A DNA stretch of 64,000 nt from Verrucomicrobiaceae bacterium UBA2429 (GCA_002343505.1 DDQZ01000067.1:9404-73403), one strand, 5' to 3'; counted from the stretch's first letter, positions 34,176 to 44,000 are shown. Numbers and translations: made by a program. Notes: generated from the letters alone by a model not told the origin.

Positions 34176-36455
34176 ATGAAACCCGAACACATCACCGCCT
34201 GGGCGCTCAACGAGCTGCTGCCCGAGGAAACCGCCGCGCTGGAAGACGCGCTCCAGGAAAACCCGCAGGCGCTCAATGACGCGCAAGACGCGCGCGCCTT
34301 CTGCGACATGCTCACTCGCGAGCTGACGGATGAGTCGCTGGCCCTCGCTCCAGATCAACGCGACCTCTTGCAAAGCATGTCTCTGGCTCAGCCCAACCAC
34401 CGCCCGGTGACGCTGGCTACTCGGAGACCTCATCACGGCTGGAGCTGGCAGGGCCCCACCGGACTGGCGGCGGCGGCATGTGTGGCGCTGCTGGCGTGGA
34501 TGGGGATGAAACAGGAGGTGGAGCAGCAGCCTGAAATGGCGAAGGATGAGAGAGATCTGTCCGCCTCCGAGCCGTCCGCCACGGTCCGTGTCATGCCGCC
34601 GGAGCCGGATACGAGAATACGGCATAAGGTCCAGGAGAAAAAGCCGGTGCCCCTCCCAGAATCTGAGGCCAGACGGCGGGCGCTGACTAGTGCAAGCCCG
34701 GTGACCTCATCCAGTGAGATGCCGTCTCTCCAACTTGCCGCCGCTCCTGTTGAGAGCAAACCATTGACGCTGCCAGGAGCCACTCGAGTTTATGGACGTG
34801 GTGCGCCCGCCTCCCCATCCGCTCCGGCGCAACCGCAAGGCACTTTGATTGCTGGTGACAAGATCGTTCTCAGCGGAGGCTTTGTTTTGACTGGCTCGGC
34901 CACAACTCTGGAAAATACTGGCACCGGCTCGCTGACGATCGCGGACACGCCTGCGGATGCATATCCATATCGCGTCGGGCGGAATGACACCTCCGGAGAA
35001 TCCTACACCCGAATCGTCGAGAACAGCCTGCTCGATGTACAGCGCGAGCCGCTTTCCACGTTCTCGATAGATGTGGACACAGCCTCGTATGCGAATGTGC
35101 GGCGCTTTTTGAACCAGAACACCCGCCCGCCAGCGGACGCGGTGCGCATCGAGGAACTGGTGAATTATTTCCCGACCTCGGAGGAGGGGCCGCCGCCGGG
35201 AGCGGAGCATCCCTTTGCGGTGAAGGTGGAGATTTCCTCCTGCCCCTGGCAGCCCCGGCACCGCCTGGCCCGCGTGCATCTCCAGGCGCGGGACATCGGC
35301 CGGGAGCGGCCAGCCTCGAACCTCGTCTTCCTCGTGGACGTGTCCGGCTCCATGAGTTCGGAGGACAAGCTGCCGCTCGTGCGGCGCAGCCTGCAAATGC
35401 TGGCGGAGCGTCTCGGCGAGAATGACCGCGTCTCCATGGTCACCTACGCCGGCGGCACGCAGGTGGTGCTGCCCTCGGTGAACGGTCTGCAAAAAGCGAA
35501 CATCATCGCCGCCATAGACCGCCTTCAGTCCGGCGGCAGCACGCATGGCAGCGCGGGCATCCGCCTGGCGTATGAGCAGGCCGTGGCGGGTTTCATCCAG
35601 GGAGGCGTGAACCGCGTCATCCTCTGCACGGACGGCGACTTCAACGTGGGCATCAGCGACCCCGCCGAACTGGAGGGCTTCATCACCGAAAAGGCGCGCA
35701 GCGGCGTCTTCCTCAGCGTGCTCGGCTTCGGCACCGGCAACCTGCAGGACCGCACCATGGAAACCCTGGCCGACAAGGGCAACGGCAACTACGCCTATGT
35801 GGACAGCCTCGGCGAGGCGCGCAAAGTACTCGTCGAGCAGATGAACGGCACCCTCGTCACCGTGGCCAAGGATGTGAAAATCCAGATCGAGTTCAACCCC
35901 GCCGTGGTGCGCCAATACCGGCTCATCGGTTATGAAAACCGCCTGCTCGCCAAAGAGGACTTCAACGACGACACCAAGGACGCCGGCGAGATCGGCGCCG
36001 GGCACAATGTCACCGCTCTGTATGAGCTCGTGCCCGCCCATCTGCCCGCCGGCGAGCCGCCGCGCCCGCTGGTGGACGGCCTCAAATATCAGCGCCAGAT
36101 CGCCAGCCCGCCGGCGCTGGCCGCCACACCCGCCGCCGCCAGCGGCGAGGCCATGACCGTGAAGCTGCGCTACAAAGAGCCCGATGGCGGGACCAGCCGC
36201 CTGCTCGAAGTGCCGGTGCGGGACACGGGCGCGGACCTCCGGGCGGCGGGAGGCGAGCTCCAGTTCAGCGCGGCGGTGGCCGGCTTCGGCCTGCTGCTGC
36301 GCGGGTCATCCCACGCCGGCCAGCTCACCTGGGAGCAGGTGCGGGAGCTGGCGCTCAAAGGCAAGGGCGCCGATCCCCTCGGTTATCGCGGCGAGTTCAT
36401 CCAGCTCATTGAAAAAGCGCGCGGTCTCAGCGGGCAGGACCGCGCGCCGCGCTGA
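34176..36455 (+). CDS. VWA-domain protein (YfbK-like) with anti-sigma-like N-terminus
   Basis: This 759-residue protein starts with a helical segment (ITAWALNELLPEETAALEDAL) like the cytoplasmic domain of zinc-free anti-sigma factors. One transmembrane helix (GLAAAACVALLAWMGM, about residues 95-110) follows, then a long low-complexity region. The YfbK N-terminal element is LSTFSIDVDTASYANVRRFLN. A von Willebrand A domain has an intact MIDAS motif (FLVDVSGSMSS), and a C-terminal DUF3520 domain includes MTVKLRYKEPDGG. The topology puts the VWA domain outside the membrane, where a metal-dependent interaction could signal to the sigma factor encoded just upstream. The signalling role is inferred from architecture and position. 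Confidence 0.9.
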   Translation: MKPEHITAWALNELLPEETAALEDALQENPQALNDAQDARAFCDMLTRELTDESLALAPDQRDLLQSMSLAQPNHRPVTLATRRPHHGWSWQGPTGLAAAACVALLAWMGMKQEVEQQPEMAKDERDLSASEPSATVRVMPPEPDTRIRHKVQEKKPVPLPESEARRRALTSASPVTSSSEMPSLQLAAAPVESKPLTLPGATRVYGRGAPASPSAPAQPQGTLIAGDKIVLSGGFVLTGSATTLENTGTGSLTIADTPADAYPYRVGRNDTSGESYTRIVENSLLDVQREPLSTFSIDVDTASYANVRRFLNQNTRPPADAVRIEELVNYFPTSEEGPPPGAEHPFAVKVEISSCPWQPRHRLARVHLQARDIGRERPASNLVFLVDVSGSMSSEDKLPLVRRSLQMLAERLGENDRVSMVTYAGGTQVVLPSVNGLQKANIIAAIDRLQSGGSTHGSAGIRLAYEQAVAGFIQGGVNRVILCTDGDFNVGISDPAELEGFITEKARSGVFLSVLGFGTGNLQDRTMETLADKGNGNYAYVDSLGEARKVLVEQMNGTLVTVAKDVKIQIEFNPAVVRQYRLIGYENRLLAKEDFNDDTKDAGEIGAGHNVTALYELVPAHLPAGEPPRPLVDGLKYQRQIASPPALAATPAAASGEAMTVKLRYKEPDGGTSRLLEVPVRDTGADLRAAGGELQFSAAVAGFGLLLRGSSHAGQLTWEQVRELALKGKGADPLGYRGEFIQLIEKARGLSGQDRAPR

Positions 36456-36458
36456 GGC

Positions 36459-36668
36459 TCACTCCTCCTCCACCAGCACCAGCGCGCGGGAGAAGTCGCA
36501 CACCGTCAGCCGCGCGCGCGCCTTCGCGCCCGGCTCCAGGATGAGCGGCGCGGACTCCTCCGGGCGGAAGGCCAGCACGGCGCGTCCGTTCGGCAGGCGG
36601 GCGTGCCAGGCGCGCGCGCTTTGCGCGCCCTCGATGGTCAGCAGCGTGTCAACGGTCTGCGGGATCAT
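36459..36668 (-). CDS. IF-1-like OB-fold small protein
   Basis: This 69-residue protein shows the pattern of translation initiation factor IF-1: a central HARLPNGRAVLAFRPEE strand pair, LEPGAKARARLTVCDFSRAL and a hydrophobic C-terminus, comparable with the family pattern NGH..A...GD.V.VEL.PYDLSKGRI. It lacks the usual IF-1 N-terminus and the Gly-Lys-Met-Arg loop, so it is unlikely to be the cell's essential IF-1. Its start overlaps the stop codon of the S41-like gene by four bases (ATGA), so the two are translationally coupled. Binding of nucleic acid is a guess from the fold. Confidence 0.7.
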   Translation of the reverse strand: MIPQTVDTLLTIEGAQSARAWHARLPNGRAVLAFRPEESAPLILEPGAKARARLTVCDFSRALVLVEEE

Positions 36669-37813
36669 GGCACATCAGCGGCGGGCGGCGCTTTCTTCGC
36701 CGCCGGGCCGGCGGGTTCGGGCCTGGCGGCGGGCCATTTCACCTTGCTGGCCTCCAGGTGCGCGCTGGCGCGCAGCATGTCCACCGCGCGCTGGAGCACC
36801 GTGTCGCGCAGCAGCGGCGCGTCCTCCCCGCTCTCCCCGCCCGTGCTGCGGCGGATGTAGGACTCGATCTCGGGGTTCTTGCGCGCGAGCAGCGCGGCCT
36901 CGTTGAAGCGCGGCACTTGCGTGTCAAAGATGGTGTCCCCCACGGTGACACGGGCGGCGAAGATCTTGTGCTTGTCGGCGGCGGGCAGGCGCACCGGGAA
37001 GTCGGGCGGCACGCCCTTTTTGAAAAACGAGGTGTCGTCGGCCAGCAGCATCTCGGCCCTGGCGAAGCGCAGCAGCCATGCGTCATCCAGCGGCAGCGAT
37101 TCGTAGCGCACCGTGGCGCCGCGTGTTTTCTCCCCCACCACCAGCGCCTGCCTGCGCGCGCGCAGCACCGCCGCCAGCGTCTCGCCCAGATTGCAGGTCT
37201 CCGCGTCGGCGAGCAGGATCACCGGGCGCGTCCACACCGGCTCGCGCGAGGCGAGGAAGAGCCGCGCGTCATCCCGCCCCGGCTGCTTGAGTTTGAACAT
37301 CAGCTCCCCGCGCGGCAGGAACAGCTCCAGCATGGCGGCCGCCAGCTCGAACTCCCCCGGCGGCGCCGGGCTGCGCAGGTCCAGGATCAAATGCCGCGTC
37401 CGCGCGTGCCCGCGCAGCTTTTGCTCCATCGCCGGCGCCGTGCCCTCGTCGAAACTGCGCGGCTTGAGATACAGGATGTCATCCGCCAGCAGCTCCGCCA
37501 GCAGGCCCGTGCGGGTCAGCGCCGGCAGCGCCTCCGTGCGCGGCGCCAGTTCCGCGCCCAGGTCCAGCCTGTCCAGCAGCCCCTGGAAAGCCGCGCGGTT
37601 CAGTTCGTCGTGCGTCAGGTCCGCGCCCCGGATGTACTCGCCGCGCAGGATTTGGAAGGCGTTTTGCAGAGCCCCCTGCGACAGCTCGTCCACCCCGCGC
37701 GCAGGCTCCGCCCCCTGCGCCGCCGCCTGGCAAAACACTGCCGCCAGCCAAAGCCCCGCCGCCTTCCCTGCCAGGGAAAACACGGGCGGCGCGGCATTGG
37801 GGAAAGACAGCAT
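36665..37813 (-). CDS. S41-fold protein lacking catalytic residues (pseudoprotease)
   Basis: This 382-residue protein has a probable signal peptide (hydrophobic to about residue 33) and a C-terminal-processing-peptidase core: HLILDLRSPAPPGEF, LFLPRGEL, PVILLADAETCNLGETLAAVL and LVVGEKTRGATV. Aligned without gaps to the family, the catalytic serine of GSASASE is Gly210 and the catalytic lysine of TFGKG is Ala233. There is also no PDZ domain. It therefore probably binds rather than cuts peptides. It is coupled by a four-base overlap to an IF-1-like gene downstream. The C-terminus is alanine/proline-rich. Confidence 0.8.
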   Translation of the reverse strand: MLSFPNAAPPVFSLAGKAAGLWLAAVFCQAAAQGAEPARGVDELSQGALQNAFQILRGEYIRGADLTHDELNRAAFQGLLDRLDLGAELAPRTEALPALTRTGLLAELLADDILYLKPRSFDEGTAPAMEQKLRGHARTRHLILDLRSPAPPGEFELAAAMLELFLPRGELMFKLKQPGRDDARLFLASREPVWTRPVILLADAETCNLGETLAAVLRARRQALVVGEKTRGATVRYESLPLDDAWLLRFARAEMLLADDTSFFKKGVPPDFPVRLPAADKHKIFAARVTVGDTIFDTQVPRFNEAALLARKNPEIESYIRRSTGGESGEDAPLLRDTVLQRAVDMLRASAHLEASKVKWPAARPEPAGPAAKKAPPAADVP

Positions 37814-37916
37814 GGGCGGAGGCGTGGACTGCCGCGCATCTTCTGTGCTCCACCCCGCGCGTCAAAGGCGAAGCGACAAAAAAGAAGATTCACCGCGCCA
37901 TCCCGGGGGATCCCAT

Positions 37917-38045
37917 TCACCGCCGCCCTTTGAGCCGGGAGATCATTTCGCGGATGTCGCCGGCGCCTTTGACGGCGACGTAGAGGGTGACGCTGCTGTA
38001 CCAGAGCAGCGCGGCGGCGGTGAGCAGGAGCCAGAAGGTGGTCAT
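37917..38045 (-). CDS. 42-residue single-helix membrane peptide, coupled to SSS transporter
   Basis: ATG at 38045-38043 overlaps the stop codon of the symporter gene (ATGA). The product has one hydrophobic helix (FWLLLTAAALLWYSSVTLYVAV, residues 4-25) and a basic amphipathic tail (GDIREMISRLKGRR). The overlap and matched strand suggest a small accessory subunit of the transporter, as known for a few sodium:solute symporters with separate small subunits, although the sequence matches none I recognise. Confidence 0.65.
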   Translation of the reverse strand: MTTFWLLLTAAALLWYSSVTLYVAVKGAGDIREMISRLKGRR

Positions 38046-39661
38046 GGGGCTTTGGGGGCGGGTTTGAGCAGGGAGCCGGCGATCATGCCCAGGGCTGCGG
38101 CGGCGAAGGCGGCGAGGCCGGCGATGTCCTTGCCGACGGAGGCGGCCCAGGCGGCGGTGGAGGGCAGCTTTTCCAGGGTGAGGTGCGCCACGGGCACGAG
38201 CGCGCCAAGCAGGATGCCGCCGAGCGCGCCCCAGTTGTTGGCGCGCTTCCAGTAGCAGCAGGCGATGAGCAGCACGGACATGCTGCTCAGATAAATGGAG
38301 CCGGTGAGCAGGAGGTAGGACCAGACATTGCCCTCGATCTTGTAAAACAGGCCGAAGACGAGCAGATAGACGCCGATGAGGGCGACGATGCAGCGGTTCC
38401 ACCGGATGGCGCGCGCGTCGGGCCAGGGACGGCGGCGGAAGGGGGCCAGGATGTCATTGTAAATGACGCTGCCCCAACTGAGCATGTAGCTGGAGTTCGT
38501 GCTCATGTCGGCGGCGAGCATGGCGGCGATGAGCAGGCCCATGAGTCCGATGGGCAGGAAGCCGCCGAGGAACTCGGGCAGGGCGAGCAGGGAGGCATCC
38601 GCCAGGCGCGCCCGGGCCTCGTCGGAAACGGCGGCGAGTTCGGCGGTGTCGAGTCCGGCCAGCGGCTGCCCCACGGGCGAGGCGGAGATTTTTTCCGCGA
38701 CAGCGGCGGGCAGGGCGGCTCGGTCGGTCTCGTTGAGAGCCTTCAGCGGCGCCCAGCCGAGCACGGCCAGTGCGGCCATGCCCCAGATGCCGGGCAGGAG
38801 GAAGCGGCAGACGAAGAAGAAACTGGTGCGCGTGTAGATGCGCCGGCTGGTGGCGCTGTCGCGCGCGGAGAGCACGCGGACGATGACGGCCTGCCAGGTG
38901 AGGGCGGCGGCGGTGTTGGCGATGAATTGGTTGATGAGGAAGGGCCAGCCGAGGGATGGATTTGCCAGCGGGTTGAACCCGCCTTCGCCATGGTGCGCGC
39001 GCACGCTCTCCACCACGCGGTCCCAGCCCACCTCCTTCAAGACCAGCACGCTGACGACGACGAGGCCTGCGCTCATGACGATGAATTGCAGGTAGTCGGT
39101 GACGAGCACGCTGAGCATGCCGCCGAGCACGGTGTAGACGACGACCATGAGCAGGAGGGCGGTCATGAGCAGCGCCAGGTGGGAGAGGTCGAAGCCGGCG
39201 ACGGTGCAGAGGAATTTGCCGCCGATCTGGAGGAAGACGCCCATGTTCAGCAGGCCGCCCATGACGATGACGACGCCGGAGAGCCAGCGCACGGCGCGTC
39301 CGAAGCGGCGCTCGAACATTTCCGGCAGGGTCATGGCTCCGGCCTCGCGCAGGGGCTTGATGCAGAAGCCGGTGAGGCCGATGAGCGCCATGGCCGCCGC
39401 CTGGCACAGCCCCGGCACGGCGCCGCTGAACCCGTGCGTGTAACCCGCCTGCGCGGTGTACATGCAGGTGATGATGCCGAACTCGGTGGCCGCCAGGGAG
39501 GCGATGCCGAGGTGCAGCCTCACCTCCCGCCCGGCCACGAGGTAATCCTCCAGCTTCCCCACATGCCGCCGCATGGCCAGCCCGGCGGCCATGGTCACCA
39601 GCAGGTAAATGCCGACGATGCCGCCATCGAGCAGCCAGTGGAAATGGGTGGGGGCGGGCAT
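38042..39661 (-). CDS. Sodium:solute symporter (SSS family)
   Basis: The ATG at 39661 gives 539 residues and puts the first helix (LLDGGIVGIYLLVTMAAGLAMRR) at the N-terminus. About 13 hydrophobic helices follow, as usual for SSS proteins. Family features include KLEDYLVAGREVRLHLGIASLAATEFG and MGLLIAAMLAADMSTNSSYMLSWGS, the latter containing the sodium-site serines and threonine of helix 8. The substrate (sugar, amino acid or carboxylate) is not evident. A 42-residue membrane peptide gene overlaps its end. Confidence 0.92.
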   Translation of the reverse strand: MPAPTHFHWLLDGGIVGIYLLVTMAAGLAMRRHVGKLEDYLVAGREVRLHLGIASLAATEFGIITCMYTAQAGYTHGFSGAVPGLCQAAAMALIGLTGFCIKPLREAGAMTLPEMFERRFGRAVRWLSGVVIVMGGLLNMGVFLQIGGKFLCTVAGFDLSHLALLMTALLLMVVVYTVLGGMLSVLVTDYLQFIVMSAGLVVVSVLVLKEVGWDRVVESVRAHHGEGGFNPLANPSLGWPFLINQFIANTAAALTWQAVIVRVLSARDSATSRRIYTRTSFFFVCRFLLPGIWGMAALAVLGWAPLKALNETDRAALPAAVAEKISASPVGQPLAGLDTAELAAVSDEARARLADASLLALPEFLGGFLPIGLMGLLIAAMLAADMSTNSSYMLSWGSVIYNDILAPFRRRPWPDARAIRWNRCIVALIGVYLLVFGLFYKIEGNVWSYLLLTGSIYLSSMSVLLIACCYWKRANNWGALGGILLGALVPVAHLTLEKLPSTAAWAASVGKDIAGLAAFAAAALGMIAGSLLKPAPKAP

Positions 39662-39717
39662 GTGTGCGGGCGGGGAATGACTTCGAAAGGTAGAATCGCC
39701 GCCTGGGAAGTGTCGAA

Positions 39718-40008
39718 TCAATTCTGGCTCCGTAGGGTGCCTCCGCCGCGAACGCGGAGAAAAATTCCCGCCAGCAACATGAGGGCGCTCAGCAACAGGA
39801 GAAGATTCGCCTCCCAGTGATAAAGCATGTTTGCCCAGAAAGGCTCCACAAGCACGGGCTGCCCTAGTTCATCAAGCACGATATTGGCATTTGCATCAAG
39901 CATCTCGACCACAACGCTGCCAAGACGAACCAACCCGATACTGAGGAGGAATAGAATCCATGCCGTCAGAAAGCAAAGATTGGACCCCGAATGTTTCCTG
40001 GATGCCAT
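39718..40008 (-). CDS. Small two-helix membrane protein, unknown
   Basis: The 96-residue product has two hydrophobic segments (FLTAWILFLLSIGLVRLGSVVV, LLLLLSALMLLAGIFL) separated by an extracytoplasmic-looking loop with LVEPFWANMLYHWEAN. It ends in a short basic tail. It resembles no family I know. It is 56 bases upstream of the symporter gene on the same strand and divergent from another small membrane protein gene. Confidence 0.65.
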   Translation of the reverse strand: MASRKHSGSNLCFLTAWILFLLSIGLVRLGSVVVEMLDANANIVLDELGQPVLVEPFWANMLYHWEANLLLLLSALMLLAGIFLRVRGGGTLRSQN

Positions 40009-40092
40009 GAATGAAACCTATCCCATGAATGGAAATCCATCCAAACTTTCAATTTCAAAACGGAGACGCCGGACCTTATTAATGCCATCACC

Positions 40093-40524
40093 ATGAAACC
40101 TGTGGATTCGTCAGACAGAAATGACAGCGGAGCGGGAGCCGGGTGGCGGGCGGCATGGCTGGTCATCCTGGTGCTGGCTTCTGTCATGCCCTGCCTTCAC
40201 TGGTGGTACGATATTGCGGGGATCATCGAACGATTCCGGAATCCACCGGGTTTGCTGCCCGCTCACTGGCTGTTTTTTCGCTGGACGGGTGAGATGGCAG
40301 GCTGCGCCCTTGTGTTCGCGGCATTTGCGGGCATTTGGGCGTGGAGACATCCCCGGCACAGGCGCGCCGCCATAGTGATCGCAGTCATTGCCGTCCTGGC
40401 TTCGAGTGTTGCGAGCGCCATGATTGCGTCATGGTTGCTGACCTCGTTGATCCATGAGGAGGGCCGGCACAGCGCCGAAGAACGGCACAATCTGAACACG
40501 GCGCCTGCCGCGACCAGGAATTGA
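40093..40524 (+). CDS. Small three-helix membrane protein, unknown
   Basis: This 143-residue product has three hydrophobic segments (AAWLVILVLASVMPCLHW, GCALVFAAFAGIWAW, AAIVIAVIAVLASSVASAMIASWLL) and a polar C-terminus rich in glutamate and histidine. No family is recognised. It is divergent from the two-helix membrane protein gene, with 84 bases between them that visibly contain more A and T than the surroundings and probably hold both promoters. Confidence 0.6.
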   Translation: MKPVDSSDRNDSGAGAGWRAAWLVILVLASVMPCLHWWYDIAGIIERFRNPPGLLPAHWLFFRWTGEMAGCALVFAAFAGIWAWRHPRHRRAAIVIAVIAVLASSVASAMIASWLLTSLIHEEGRHSAEERHNLNTAPAATRN

Positions 40525-40604
40525 ATCGAAGATCGAAGACGCAAGGCATCAACAACCCGATGCCGTCCGCCGGAGCATGGAAGCATGAGGGGAGGCGGAT
40601 GGGA

Positions 40605-40874
40605 TCACAAACCAGGTGGCAGGGGCATTCCATGCCAGCGCTGGAAAGAGCGCGCGTTTTTCCGCCTCCGTGCCCGCGCCTTCCAGGCTAGCTTGCGCGC
40701 GGTAGCCATCATGTCGAAGCCCATGAGCAGGCGCTCCTGCGGGGTCTTGCGCATCATCGCCGAGAACAGCCGCGCGTTCATCTCCGGCGGCGTGTCCTTC
40801 ACGGCGAAACCCGTGCCGGCATGTCTATCAGATTCAATGCGGCTGGCCATGTTTTGAGATGCTCCGTGTCGCAT
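40605..40874 (-). pseudogene. Remnant of a small protein paired with a nucleotidyltransferase
   Basis: The core DTPPEMNARLFSAMMRKTPQERLLMGFDMMATARKLAW looks like the small proteins that commonly follow toxin-like nucleotidyltransferase genes. The remaining C-terminal residues (RARRRKNARSFQRWHGMPLPPGL) do not resemble the usual ending and suggest truncation or frameshift. Starts at 40874 or 40850 are possible. It overlaps the tail of a nucleotidyltransferase fragment on the same strand. Confidence 0.45.
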
Positions 40875-40923
40875 CCGCTGGCAATCAGGTCCTCCACGTC
40901 GGCGAATTTCGCGTCTTTACATC
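40799..40923 (-). pseudogene. C-terminal fragment of a DUF6036-like nucleotidyltransferase
   Basis: Reading the minus strand gives KDAKFADVEDLIASGCDTEHLKTWPAALNLIDM and then a stop. This matches the C-terminal pattern of AbiEii/DUF6036-type nucleotidyltransferases (DxxDVEALIAxGxDxExLxxW). No catalytic GS-x10-DxD part remains upstream; the sequence there belongs to the leader of the subtilase gene. It is a decayed remnant next to its usual small partner. Confidence 0.45.
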
Positions 40924-41015
40924 GGCAGCCGGCGCATGGTATTTGGACGTAAATCAACGGGATGACGGGCGGCATTGTCTGAAATCCCATCCGCTGTCCT
41001 GAAGCCCCCGACCCC

Positions 41016-44000
41016 ATGAAACCTCCCTCCCCGCGCCCGCTGGCGGCTGCCGTCCTGGCCTTGTGCTGCGCGGCGGGCGTGATGCTGTGGCTGGCGGGCC
41101 GGGATGAGGCGCGGAGTTTTTTCCCCCAAGACCAGGCGGCGGACGCGCGGCGGAGCGCGGCATCCGCGCCGGCGCGGCCGCACATGGCGCAGATGATGGC
41201 GGCGGCGCGCCCGCAGGCGGAGGACCGCTTTGCCGGGCTGCCGGTGCTGGAGGAAAAGCTGCACGAGGCGCGCGCGGCGGGGGAAAGTGTGACGCGGCGG
41301 CTGCGGCTGGTGCGCGACGAGTCGTTCAAGCATCCGCTGATCCGCGTGGAGGACGAGATGTCCGGCGGCAGGCTGCTGCGGCAGCGGGCGATGGTGGCGG
41401 ATCATGTGATGGTGAAGCCGCTGGACCCGCGGATGCCGGAGGCGGATTTGCTCAAGCGGCTGGATGTGCCCGGCGCCAGCGTGCGGCGGAGGATGCCGGC
41501 CTCCGGCGTGTGGCTGGTGGCTTTTCCGCTGGCGGGCCTGGAGACGGTGCCGGACGCGCTGGCGCGGTTCGCGCGGCTGCGGGATGTGGTGCGTGTGGCG
41601 GAGCCTGACTACATCGTCCACGCGGGCACGACGGCTTACCCGAACGACCCGTCCTTCAACGAGCTGTGGGGCATGGACAACACCGGCCAGAGCGGCGGGG
41701 TGGCGGACGCGGACATTGACGCGCCGGAGGCGTGGTCGCTGCACACGGGGTCGCGCTCCGTGGTGGTGGCGGTCATTGACTCGGGCATGGACATGAACCA
41801 CCCGGACCTCTACCCGAACCTGTGGGTCAATCCGGGAGAAATCCCCGGCAACGGCATTGATGATGATGGCAACGGCTATGTGGACGACGCGCACGGGTGG
41901 AACTTCGTCAATGACACGGACAATCCCCAGGATGACCACGGCCACGGCACGCACTGCGCGGGCACCATCGGCGCGGCGGGGGACAACTCCGAGGGCGTGG
42001 CCGGCGTGTGCTGGGAGGTGTCACTGATGCCTTTGAAGTTTCTCAATTCCTCGGGCAACGGCACACTGGCGGACGCGGTCGAGGCGGTGGCCTACTCGAC
42101 GATGATGGGAGTGACGCTTTCCTCGAACTCGTGGGGCGGCGGCGGGTTCTCGCAGGCTTTGCTGGATGAGATCGTGGCGGCGGACAGCGCGGGCATCCTC
42201 TTTGTGGCGGCGGCGGGCAATGCGGCGCTGAACATGGACATGACGCCCGACTATCCCGGCAGCTACAATGTGCCGAACCTGATCACCGTGGCCTCAACGA
42301 CATCGGCGGACGGGCTTTCCTCCTTCTCGAACTTCGGCCTGACGACGACGCATCTCGGCGCGCCAGGCAGCGACATTTACAGCACGCTGCCCGGCGGCGG
42401 CTACGGCTTCAACAGCGGGACCTCGATGGCCGCGCCGCATGTCTCGGGCGCGTGCGCGCTTTTGAAGTCCTTCAAGCCCGGCCTCACCCACCACCAGATG
42501 CGCGCGCTGGTGCTCGGCACGGTGGATGCGATCCCCGCACTGCAAGGCCGCACCGTCACCGGCGGCCGGCTGAACGCTTTTAGCGCGCTGATGGCCAGCG
42601 ATGACATCCTGCTCTCCCCCTCCCAGGAGCTGACGGTGCGCGGTCCGGTGGGCGGGCCGTTCACGCCGGGAGCGCAGGTGTTCACGCTTTCCAATCAAAG
42701 CCCCGACACCGCGCCGTGGAGCTTTTCCGTGAACCGCTCCTGGGTCACGCTTTCCGCCGCGGAGGGCGTGCTGCCGCCGGGCGCCAGCACCACGGTCACG
42801 GCCACGCTCAACGAGGAGGCCGGCGGTCTGCTCGCGGGTGTGAGGACGGCCACCTTCACCTTGCACAACTCCGGCACGGGCCGCTCCCAGACCCGGATCA
42901 TGCGCGTGCGGGTGACGCCGCCGCCGCTTTACTCCTTCAATCTCGACACCGACCCCGGCTGGGCGCGGGACGGACAATGGCAGCACGGCGCGCCGCAGGG
43001 CCAGGGCGCTTTGAACTTCGGCTTTCCCGACCCGGCTTCCGGCGCCACGGGCTCCTCCGTCTTCGGCGTCAACCTGGCCGGCGACTACACTGCCGATCCC
43101 GGCTCCGCCCAATATCTGACGGCGGGGCCGTTTGACCTGACCGGCATGAACAGCGTGTCGGTGCGCTTCAAGCGCTGGTTGAACACGGACCACCTGCCCT
43201 GGGTGGAGGCGGCCGTCGAGGTCTCGAACGACGGCGTTTTCTGGGCCGCGCTCTGGGACAACGGCGGCGCGGCCATCACCGACTCCAACTGGACGGAGGT
43301 GGAGCAGGACCTCTCCCTCATCGCCGACGGCCGGCCGCAGGTGCATGTGCGCTGGAAGCACCACGTCACCGCCAGCGGCGCGTATCCTTACTCCGGCTGG
43401 AATCTGGACGACATCGAGATCCTCGGCGTGCCCGCCGTGCAGTTGCGCATGACCCTGCCGGCGTCCGTCGAGGAAGGCGGCGCTCCAGTGCTGGCGAAGA
43501 TCACCGCGCTGCCGGTGCTGCCGTCCGATCTGGTCGTCAGCCTCAGCTCCAGCAGGCCGGGGGAAAATCTGGGCCTGCCCGCCACGGTGGTCATCCCGGC
43601 TGGCGAGGAGGAGGCGGAGTTTGTCATCACGCCGCTCCAGGACACGCTGGTGGACGGCACCCAGGCTGTGCTCGTCACCGCCAGCGCGGCGGGCTACCCC
43701 TCGCATGAGGCGCAGGTGCTCGTGCATGATGACGAGCAGGGCGCGCTGGGCCTCATCCTGCCGGCCACGGCGGCGGAGGGCGCGGGTGTGCTGGCAGGCG
43801 CGGCCACCGTGACCCTGGCCGCGCCCGCGCAGGCGGACATCCTCGTCAGCCTCGCCTCCGACAGGCCGGATAAACTCCAGCCCCAGTCCTCCGTGCTCAT
43901 CCCCTCGGGCGCCACGCAGGCCGTCTTCGACCTCACCATGCAGGATGACAATCTCATTGACGGCTCCCAGCCGGTGGAGATCACCGCCAGCGTGGCCAAC

